DNA of 64,000 nucleotides from Platynereis dumerilii (Eukaryota > Annelida > Polychaeta > Phyllodocida > Nereididae). A program made the position numbers and the translations under genes. Location: positions 29,691,910 through 29,755,909 of the forward strand of contig JAPTHN010000004.1 in NCBI GenBank assembly GCA_026936325.1, in the 5' to 3' direction. The notes beneath the pieces are model-generated. The model had not been told where the DNA came from and made no database searches. It saw only the letters and a program-made list of their open reading frames with translations. This document shows positions 12,701-24,700 of the stretch, in pieces (the stretch's first letter is position 1; every line of letters begins with the position of its first letter).

Positions 12701-15700
12701 TGCAGAGTCATGTAAATATGTAGCAGAAGTTCATGTGTCAGTATGAATTTGGGGTCTTTGGACATTTTGAGATTGTGGTCTGTCCTGCTAACATGCTACT
12801 GTTCAATCGTTTATTGGTAATTGAAGGAAGTGCAACCTGAAATGCGACTGTCGTTCAACTTTTTGACATAGTCTCTTTTCGGATATTGTTGGGATTCTTG
12901 ACATATTTTCCCAGTTTTGAATATGAAAATGTGTAATTCTGTGTACACAGTTAAGTTTTTGTAAATGAGTATGTGCACTGTAAAGTATATGTCTTGTAGT
13001 GACCTATGATCTTGTATGCATGTTATTTTGGACAGACCATAATTGTTGATGACAATATATATTATATGTAAATTGAGGTATAAAGTAAGTTGAGAATGGT
13101 TCGAGTGTCCAAGCTTTAAAACTTAAAAGTTAGTATTTCGTTTGTCAAAACTGTAGTGGTATAGTTTGTGAGTATGCTCGACATTACGTAAAGTGCGGAT
13201 ACATGTAATAAGAAGATTATAGTTGGTAATATACATATCGCAATGGCAAGAGTGGAATTCTCATTGAATTATCATCCATAGAGGTGTCCATTGTATAGCT
13301 CTTTAGTCTTAAAGTTTCTCATACCATAATTTGTGACACTTGTAATATATCACATGCATGATTACATATTATGTGTATGTCTAGTTCAGGACATTGGGTG
13401 AAAACTGAATTGTTCATATGGCTTGTGTCAATATCATTGACTCCCAACTCAATCAAATTTTGTAATTTGACTCTTGACTATGACTCCGGACTCCCACTCC
13501 TAAAACCCCGTTGTCAATTCAAAAATATACATTATCACACCATTGTTTTAGGATGTGTGGAGTCCCAATCTCATTTCCACACTATGCGCCACCTCTTTTG
13601 AAATTCAGTTCTGAAGCACAACTCCACCATCCAAAGTCATTCCGACTTCATGATGCTGACTCCTAACTCCAAAGTGTTGTTACAGTATTAAACTGCACAT
13701 GTTGCCTGCATACAATTGTATTATAAAATAGCGTTTTTGTTGATGCACCAATATATATATAATCAGACACAGGCACTGCAACCTCTCACGAAGGGCTGAA
13801 CTTCCTTTATGGTAAATTATGCCAACTATCTGCACATCTCCTATGAAAGAATGTCCATTTAGATACAATTTATAACGATGTGATTTTCTCTTTAGTCAGT
13901 AGGATCTCGACCCAGAGCCAAAGTAGCGAAAAACAGAAATATCCAGCAGATTTCAAAATTACTGTCTTTTCTATATTTTTAAAAGTCAAAATTGGTTAAA
14001 ATATAAGCTTTTCTTAAACGAATGTTAGTATTCGAAATTATCAGATTTGGATTACTGCTGGTGTTTCCGATATGGCTTTTTGAAAATAGAAGATTTACAA
14101 ACAACATACTTTAATCTACCCAGTCAGTAAGTTATTTTGTGACCACAAGTTATTGTCAAGAAAGTTTTATTCATTCAACTGAAAACAGTAATGAAGTTTC
14201 TCGTAAATTTGGTGAAATGCTTATCAACATGATCAGCAGAGCTGGATTTTTTCACTCAAATGGCAATGTGAAACACTTTAGTGGGAGGGTAGGAGTAAAT
14301 TCAAATGTGAAGAAAACACAATTCTAAGAGTGAGACAGTCGTTGAAAAAGTGAATCTCACTGAGAGTTGACATGTCTGAAATATTCAAGCACAATGCCAA
14401 GTTAAACCATCAAAAGTGTTATTTTGATAACAAATTTTATTGTTAAAAGAAATATTGTTGACTATAATGGCGATGACTTGTGTGTATGCAGATCGATCAG
14501 AAGGAATTGATTTGATCAATGGAGTATTCTCATGTAATTTAACCACGCTCCCCCGTCCCTTGTCTTGTTGATTTACTAAATAAACTTTCTGATACCAATT
14601 CAATTTTCTGAATAAACTTCCTACAGTTTGTCACGTCAAGCATTAGAACAGAAATTTAGCATTGTTTGTACAGTCCATAAAAACCAACACAATGAGATTG
14701 GTGGTTCTGCTAATACCAACTTGACAAGAACTAAGTCTGGTGTGGCACTGCAGTGCACTTTTGTGACGTCACCACCCATTGTGTGTCAGATTGGAAGCAT
14801 CACAAATGTCAACATTTTGCGAAATTGGACTGCCATTTTCATAAATTGGCAAATATCGTAACAAAATGGCACCAAAACATCATGAAAATGTGATATTCAT
14901 ATTACAAACGAGCTAAGCTATACATAGGTAGGTGTATTTCTCCTGTGGAGCTTGTGGTTGCTGAGATATCTGGCCAAACGTCTGTCCTCTGCTTGACGTG
15001 ACAAACTATAATACCAATTCAATTGACCAGTTACATTCTGCATCACAGGGTGTGTGGCCTGAAAACAGATTCAAGTTAATTCTTGATCGGCTTGCTGACT
15101 GGGTAGACTCTCAAACATGCGCTAGAAATTGAACTACTAGTCTTTTTATTATAATATTTAGTAACTGTTGTCTGTATTTCGAAAGTTATTACGAGTCAGT
15201 TTTCTTTCATGGTTTCTTAAACATTTAAGGAGCTATGAATGAAGGTTTACAATCACATGTTAGATTATGACAACTTAGATATTATCCAGGGGGTTACAAT
15301 AAAATGTATTATATTGTGTACATTGTATAGGAATTTTGCAGTGTCGGAATTTAACAATTTCATGCATGCTATGATGTTTTTGATACTTGTAAATATTTTT
15401 TAAATGACATGTAAGTTTTAAAACTATTAAGATTTTACAAGATATTAGTTGTTTCTTATTTAGTAAACTGCTCTTAGTGCAAAATGTAATTTCTATTTGA
15501 AAGAGCTCAACTTAGTGATAAATATAATAATTTTGACGTTTTATTCTCACATTGCAAAATACCTGAAATATTTATTCGTATTTTATCATACATGCACAAT
15601 GTGCACCAAAGTTTGGTATTGAGTGTTATTCAAATTAATTGTGCTAAGCTTATTAGAAATACTCTGGCTTTTTAGGTAAGACAAACTCTGAAATTGTATT

Positions 15701-18700
15701 TTATTTGGTATTTCTTAAACCCAAAACATTCGATACAATAAAAGTTTAAAGGTGAAATTCTAAAGGATTGAAGACTAAGTCTTAGGTGACACTGGCAGAA
15801 TACCTCTGAACCCTCCACTCTCACAATGCCCTTCCCATAATCCTCCTTGTTGTACGGTTGCCATAGCAACAGTTACTGGGAGTAGCAGTCAGAATGAGGC
15901 TTGCTTCCAGTCGTTGCTAGGAAGGTTGCTATGGCAACTACATCGACATCGGAGGTTGTCATGGCTACGAAAAAAGAAAAAAATCTGGGTGTCTCACAAG
16001 TACCCTTGCTTTCGCCCTTTTTGAAAAACCGAAAATACAAAAAGCACTCCACACCCACCCGAAATTCCCTGTAGCGCCAAAAAGAGATTTAATTGGTATT
16101 TTTTGTTTTCTGTTTCTCCATGTTTGTTGGACAACGCAGGTTTGGGGAGATGCCGCTGTGCAGATTTTCTTTTCATTGTCTCCTTGCTGGGGTGGCCTAA
16201 TCACTCTGGCCTCCTACAACAAATTCAATAACAACTGTCTGAGGTGAGTTGACCGTAAAACGGTCAAAATGCTAACGGTCTGCTGCGGGGGTAAGCGCAT
16301 AGCACCGCTTTCTACCATCATTATCACGATATCTACAAATAATTATTAACCGTCTTTGTTTTTTTCATGTTTTCATTGAAATCATCTCATGTCTTGAGAC
16401 AGTTGTTGAACTTAATTTCAACAGTTGAACACAGTCTATGACTCATTGACGCTCACTTACGACTCATTGAGGCTCTCTTATGACTCGCTGATGCTCAAGA
16501 CTCAGTATTGTGGCTATGGACTCTTTAAGGGCATTGGTTATATGCTGTCCGAAATGGGTCTGCATCTCTGTATAAACCATTGCAGCATTATATGCTGCGT
16601 TTGCTCTCTCAATTTAAGAAGGTGTTTGCATATTTATTTTTCTCAACTACACCTGCACATGGCAACACAGCAAAGAACTCTGCATTGGCATACGTTCCAC
16701 CGAAAGAGTTGCCTCCTTGCAATCACTCTCTGCTACGAAAAGAGATAGCATCCGACTGCATATGAAATGTAAATGTTAACATAAACGTGATAAATTCATG
16801 CTATTTTTTTGTTTAGTTCTTTCCGAATCGAAACTTAATCAGTTTCGAAACGCAACCTCTACAAGAAAGAATCAATTCATGGCCATTCTTTTTTCACTGA
16901 TGTCATTAAAATTCCAGATGCGCAGCTTCCTACTATGATCTGGGCTGAATATTGTCCTAGCACTTGTTGAACCTCTCATTTAGCACAGTTCTGCAAGGGG
17001 GTAACTGCAGTACCTCTTCTGCTAAATTGTTCTAAAATGTGAAGAATCAAAAGATTTGTATCAAAATTTTAGTGATCACAGTTATGTTTCAAGTTTTGTA
17101 ACTTTGTAAGTAATTTTTTCACACTTCTGATCATTGCTCGAGCTTATAAATAAGAAACTGTCAAACAACATAAATTAAAATTTACTGAATTGTCATCAAA
17201 GTTTGAAATTGAAATGTGATCACCCTATGAAAACAAAATTGTTTTAATTGAAGCAAAATTGAGTCCCAGATTTTCCACGCTTGTGAAGTATTAAGATTCA
17301 AACTGAAAATATGTCTTCAAAATATTATAGATCTGATTGTTTCCATAAAGTACTTCATGAATGTTGTTTTTTGCAAAACTTGGATATGATCAGTGTCCTT
17401 GTATATATGAATAGCTTTCATTTTTTGGAAGGATATGTTTTACCTTGAGACTTTCGGCATGGTAATTTTGGACTCAAAAATATTAGCCCAGTTTTTTCTC
17501 TCAGTTCAGTTCATAGTGGGAAGCACACAACTAAACTTGGTATTTTGATATTTTGAGTTGCTTCACGTTTTGCCAAAATAAACTTTGAACGTGGCTGTCT
17601 GTTTCTGTGCCCCAAATAAAGTCTAAAAATATTTGACATCTTGCCTTTTGGTCCTTCTGTAAGGGAAAGAAAAATAAGTAGTGCTGGGATATAGAAATGA
17701 AGTCCATTTTGACCACATTTCTTTAACCCAGCAATAACTTGGGAACCAAGAAATAATATCTATTGAAGGCTCCACGAAAGTTTATTTTGGAACTCGTCCG
17801 GTTGGTTCAATTGGAAGTCTCTATTCTGTCATTTCACGTTTGGCTATTTGACTATTTTTTGGTGGTGACTTCTCCGAATTTCTTGAATTAAATGACGAAT
17901 AGCTGATTTAGTGAAAAGGCTGGTGAAATTCAAAAAGATTGTGGTGAAAGTTGCTGATACTTGAACTAGTTTGCTGAGTTACGGTAAATAAAGCATTGGA
18001 TTGGTTTTGGTATGAACTGAAAAATTTACTAAATTTTACAAGAAAATACTTTGGTTTCTGGTTATCCAAAATATAAAAACTTACATTTCTCTTCTTGTGA
18101 GATCTGAAAAATTGCAATAAAGTAAACCATTAACTGGAATATAATATCTAATATGAGATATACTCTTCATAATATTCTTAACTTGTTCAAGAAAGCTGTC
18201 ACTACTATCTTAAGTGATAGGAAGTAACTCAAGGTATCCATTTATTGCCAAGTCTGAGAATGACGTCATCTCTTATAGGTCATGAAGATTTGAAGCATAT
18301 CATTAATTGCATTATTTTTGTGTTCAAAATGATCCTCATAAAGACCTGGAATCTGTATTGTTCTTTCTGTGTGAATTGATCTTGAATGTTTTTTCTTTTC
18401 TGTCTTTTTTTAAATGGTTGATTTTCAATTTTATTTGCCATGCGTTTTCCGTAACTTAACTGTGCCACTTTGAGTGTCTAACTAAATTAAGTATTTAGCC
18501 CATGTGCATTACGTGAATTACTTTTATTTTCGATAACGATAATTTTGGAAAATTTCTTGTATGTATTATAATCCGAATAGACCAGTCCTACTATTGTGTT
18601 AGATATTGCCTAGGGCTGACCATTGTAAATAACTAAAAAGTAAGAGGACCAGTTAAGATTACCAGGGATTTAGTCAATCTACTATCTGATTAGCTATTTG

Positions 18701-21700
18701 TGAGTTTGATAAACTAACTCAATTTGATTTCATTCCTATCGCCTACTTGTTACCCATTGGTTCCAATCGTTTTGGTGCATAATATTTTCAAAATTTTTTA
18801 GAAAAATTTTAATATACAGTGCCGCCTGTAAATAAGTAAACGCATGAAATGGTGCCATTGCATCAATGTAAAACATCCTCCACCAAACTGCTTGTGGAAG
18901 CATGAATTCTCAGCCAATGCCAGGAAAACATATTAGACCACGGGCCAGAAAGTGAAACCCTCCCCCCCCGGAGAGAATTTTCGGGATCCCCCTAGTTTTC
19001 TTCCTGGATGTGTTAGGAGTTCATTTCAGGTTGTTTCCGCAATTTAAAAGCGTGGAAACTCCAGAAAAAATCACTTTTTCTGAATACCTCGTGACGAATT
19101 TCGATATTTTTAGCGTGACGCACTTTCCTTCACCAAATTGGCAATAACTCCCTCAATAATCATCTTTATGACACAACAAAGGTGTCATTGGAACCACAAA
19201 TAAGCAGGCTACATGATACAATGTTGTTTTACTCAAAAATATGGACTGACATTTGTTAGGAAGCCATTTTCCTACCCCTACCCCTACATTTTATTTAATA
19301 AAATGATTTCCGCCCATATATAATCACCATTTGAGGCTAAATACTATGCAAAATAATCATAAATTCAGCCTGGGTGAATTTAATCAATCATTTTTAAAAC
19401 AACTATCAACACTAGAAACACACAGTCACAAATAAATCCATAAAAATCTATTTACCTGAGCACCGCATCGGGAATTTAGTTGTTTTTAGCGTAACAGACT
19501 TTCTGTCACAAAATTAGCCATAACTCCCTCAATAATAATTTTTATCAAAGACTTTGACCCTACCTAACTCCAACTACAACAAAGAAAATTGGCTGCCATT
19601 AGTATCCCACATGCCTCACATATCGGCCTTTATGACCCAATATGTTTTCCTCTCGGACGAGAATTCATGCTTCCACGAGCAGTTTTGCTAAGGATGTTTA
19701 ACATTGATGCAATGGCATCATTTCAGGTGTTTCACTTACTTACCGGCGGCATTGTAGTAATCACACAAGTAGTTCCTCAACATAGATTGTAGTTCTAGAA
19801 TTATGTAACATTAAGTCGGATAAGAGGAAATTCTGATTAGAAAGACTCCGTACTTTTAATCGAAAGAACTATCAAGCATTTTACAGCGATTGCACTGATT
19901 TTAGATAAATTACCACTAATTTTCAAAATTGTCTGAAATTAACCAGCATGTGTTTTGGTGAATTAAGAATATGCATGTAAATTTATTTGTAGATATTTAG
20001 TTTGTTCAAAATTAAGTTTTAAAATCTAACAAAAATGGTTGTAATGTACGCTTTGTTGATATTACAAGTATTGCTAGTTTAGTTGAAAGTGAGGAAAAGG
20101 ATTGCGCTAAAAAGTTAAGACCATGCAAAAAATGAACAGTAAATCTTTTGAAAAAAAGTTTTTGAGGAAATTGTATGAAAACATTTAAGTACAAAAATTT
20201 TGTAATTGAGAAGTCATGTAAGTTAAAATGCATGTACGAATTAGTGAATAAGACCGAAAAAATCTAGAATTCAAAATTAGTAAAAAAAAAAATTCTCATT
20301 GCTTGGTCATTGGCTTGAAGGGGCTTTTCTCGTTCACAGTTTTTCTGTCTGCTGTAGAAATCATTTGGATTACAGTGAAATGGTTCTGATAGATAATTCT
20401 AGAAAACTAGCAAAATGGGGTCTAAATACTGAACAAAACTAATATATATAATATTTATTTCAAACTCTTTTACATGTAAATATAAAAGGTTTAGACAAGG
20501 TGAATTACAGTGAAACAATATTGTGTATAAATTAAAAACTTAACAAATTATACAAAAGTTAAAAAGTATATATACTGGTATAAAGCTAAAAAGTACATAC
20601 AAAATTAATAAAATCACAGATCTCATGTTGACTAAAACCAGGTATCATGACCAAACATCTAATGGAATGGAAGGTTCTTGAAAAAATTCCTAAAGATTTA
20701 AAAGTGAGGTCTTCTGATGGACGGACATCTGCTGAAAAAAAAGTTAAGAGATTGTTCCTGGACATGGGGAGGGTGGGCTACCAATTTCTGCATCCTTGGT
20801 TGGAGTCGCACTCTTACCGTTTCGACTGGACTTATGTTGGACAGCAGTTTCAGTCATCCTTTGCCTCAGTGCTGTGTCTTCCTGTCCTAATTAGCCTACC
20901 CAGTGCATAATTATAGGATGTAAAGCTCCAATCATCGATCAGTCCATCCTGGATCCCTTTAGGTATGGTGACCAATGTCCTATCCGGTGGAAGACTGGGT
21001 ATTAGGTACGAGATAAAATTATGAATGCCTGAAGTTAGCAATGCTATATTCGTTTGGATTATTGACCACATAGACCTCTCAGATGAGTAACCGTGATTTG
21101 GGCATATCCTGTTACTTGATTTAGGCATATCCTGTTACGTGTAATCAGCACGTAAAGCCCAATCGCCAACTGTGGCACCCAGCCGTGGCTACCCACCCTA
21201 GTGGATGAATTTGATAAGTGAAAAAAAAAGAAGATTTGTCTCGGGGGTAAAATCATAGTGAACCCATTCCAAGACCAATATGCCCTTTGATTCATTCACT
21301 GTAAGACAAGAGATCTCTAGATTTATCACGGTCAAACAGAAAAACTGATATTGAGAAAAACCTGTGTAAGGTATTGTTCTGTGGCAGCTGTGATGTTGCA
21401 CATATATGCCGTTCAGCTCCTGAAATGTATTCTCTTTGGCTTGAGAACATTCGTGGATAAAAGCTGTCATGCTCCGATTTCTGCGCTGGCCAGTTCTGCG
21501 TTCTTGTTTTGTTTGTATTTAATTAATTTCCTTTTTGTAACGCTTGTTTACGTATTTATGACTAATATGACCGTGGAAGTTTCTTGTAGGATATTTCTCA
21601 CTTCTACGACTCGTTTTGAAAGAAAAAACGAAACTTCTGTTGAATCTATTGTCGCCAATAGACTCGCCGTTGAATTGCCTCTCTGAAAATGTCGTTATTA

Positions 21701-24700
21701 GAATGATAGATGTGCGGAAGTGGCAAATGTTTCAGAAGTTGCTATTTCTTTTTCTAGGGATTCCATCTTCGTGTCGATCGGTAACTGCCTGACCAGTTTC
21801 TTCGCTGGATTTGTGATTTTTGGCATCATTGGCTTCATGGCCCACGAGATGGGACTCAAGGTGGGAGAGGTAGCTGCCCAAGGTGCGTTGATTAAATGAG
21901 GGAAAGACACATCATCTGTAGAAGAGAGATTTTTTTTAAAAAGTTATGGAAAAATTGCCAAAAATATGAGCTAAAATTTAGTGCTTTTTGGCAGTCATGA
22001 GGGTGTGTAGGAGCCCCAATATTTTCCAAATTCCGATCCAGCTTGACCTAATTTTGGTATTGCAGTACATGTTTATATAGTAGTTCCCCCGTGGCCTAAT
22101 GGTCAAGACTGCTTGTCCACTGGCTTTGAGGGCGTGGGTTCAAATCTCACCCCGGGAACTCACTTTAGTCCGAGCCCATGGGACATTAAATGGAGGTGGG
22201 TTGTATCCAGTATTCTATGCTGGGGCAACTGAAAGACCCTGGGCATCCCTGAATTAATAGGGTATGTGCCAGACTCACAGTCTTCTCATCTCATCATCAT
22301 ACGGCGATCACCTGCCTAAATATAGCCCACTAAGGTGCTGCAGAGGCGTAAAACACAAACATGTTTATATAGTAGAAGTCACCTGCGAATTTTCAGCTTA
22401 TTCTATAAATATTTACCTCTACCTGAATGCACTTGAAGTTTCTAATGTTATTCCCCATTGACAAACTTGCAAATCCTCAAGATATTCCAAAAACCAATGA
22501 AGGAATCAATCTTTTTTTAGTCAAATGAGAGTTTCTAAGGAACTTTTGGGATTCAATTCTGGCTGATTAATTTTGGAAAACCCCACTTGCCAAGCTGCCA
22601 TTCCAACTGTTATTTTACTCTCATCTATTTCTAATTCTCTCTTTTCATTACCATCTTATTTGACAGGTGCTGGACTGGCATTCATCGTGTACCCTGAGGT
22701 CGTGACCCGTCTTCCGATCTCCCCCCTCTGGGCGATCCTCTTCTTTGCCATGTTGGTCACCCTGGGTCTCGGCACACAGTTCTCGACAGTCACGACAGTC
22801 CACACGACCCTCCTGGACGTCTTCCCAAGAGTATTACGTTCCGGCAGACGGCCATCTTACTTGATGGTGCTCCTCTGTATCATTGGATTCATCTTCGGCC
22901 TCATCTGCTGTACTGAGGTTGGTGTGGGTTCCATGCATGTTAATTGTATATTCATAGTTCAAAATGTGAAGTTCTACAAAATTGGAGCTGATTTCTTTGT
23001 CTTAATTTAATACTAATCATGGAAATTCTAGAAATTTGAGCTATTGCGATGGAAAGTACACGAAAAATTGTCAATGGCAGGGGATACCTGTTTTCATGTT
23101 TGGTGCGGGAAAAACACTCCAGATACCCTCTATCATTGCTTTACCGTGATCGTCACTTCACCGTGATTATGCAATTTCCCACCTGATGGCACCAGCAGAC
23201 TAGCACAGCTGCACACGGCCACCTGACGGAAATTCGGGGAACTAATTTGCTGTGAATTTTTTTTAATAACGTGGCCTCTCTATTCCTTGAAAATTTTATA
23301 TGGGATGGTCTGTTATTATGCATCAGACAAATGAACACAATTGTGAAGCTTTGGACAAGTCAATGTTTTTTGAAAATTTTAATTTCAAGCAATATATTTA
23401 GCAATTAGCAGCCATGATAAAATTCAGCTGTGCTAAGTTAAGGTTCACTGAATATCTTCTAATTTTTGTAAAAAATTCGATGTATAATACGAATATTGGA
23501 GATAAGGGCATAATCATTTCTGGTTTATGCCATACGTTTGGTAGCCAACTATAATTGATAAGCTTAAGTGTAGCAACTTATTCAATTGATCTTTCTCACC
23601 ATTCCAGGGTGGCATGTACATCGTTCAGCTGATAGACAATTACGCGGCCACCTACTCCCTCCTCATCATTGGCTTCTTTGAGTGCGTCTCCCTGTCGTAC
23701 ATCTACGGAGTGGACAACTTCTTGAAGGACATTGAGACCATGATCGGCTACAGACCCACCGTCTGGTGGAAGATCATGTGGAAATATGTCACTCCTGCTT
23801 TGCTATTGGTAATTGCTTTTCATTGAAAGAGTGTATTTTTCATGCAACTTGGAAAGAATATTCTACGCCTATCTTTTCATATTCTATCACTTCTATTTTC
23901 TCCATTAACTTTTTGCAGACATATAACAAGTATGAGCCTTTCTTTAATCGTATTATAGATTCTAAGTATCTCGGTTCAAGATGTTACATCATGTGACAAA
24001 TTTGTCGTAAACTCGCAAGGATAAGATTCATACAAATCCGGGCACTTCTCATGTCTAATATTAACCAGCTTGTAATAATTAAATTTCTTGTTTATTTTTA
24101 GTTCATCATGATCTTCACGTGGATAGACTACACTCCCTCCAAGTACGCTGACTACCCCTACCCCGTTTGGGCCGATGCTCTTGGCTGGTTGATAACAATG
24201 ACCAGCGTCATGGCGATCCCCATTGTCATGGTGATTAACATTATCACAAAGAGGCAGACTGGAGAATCTTTGATACAGGTAAGGTTTATACTCCTTTGAA
24301 TGAAAGGTAGAGTAGAATATGAGGGTTGCGTATGAATGACATGGTGCCATTATTTAGTGCTGTCCAGGGGCGGATCCAGGAATTTTGAAAGTGGGAGGTC
24401 TAGCAAATTCTGCTGGGGATCTCAATGTCGGGATTGAATATCTTACCTTGAAAGGGTGTTGCGGACCCCCTGGACCTCCCCCCGTGGTTCCGCACCTGCT
24501 GTCAATAATCTTGTCATGTTCTCAAGCGTATCTTGTTTCTATTGGGAGATGTACTGCATATTCTCATTTTTCATAGCATAAGATTATTTATTAGAATTTC
24601 CAAGACACTTACACGAATGCTTTCTCTGCTTAGTTAAAAAATTTCTCATTTGATTTTCCTGCCTGGGCATCACGCTACTAGGTTTGTAATGATATCCGAC

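Noticed and set aside
19589-19792. 67-residue plus frame
   Set aside because: It lies in the right arm of the foldback element and has no similarity that I recognise.
22082-22160. A functional tRNA gene
   Set aside because: A- and B-boxes and an acceptor-like pairing are present, but the anticodon arm does not fold cleanly and SINE body sequence follows directly.
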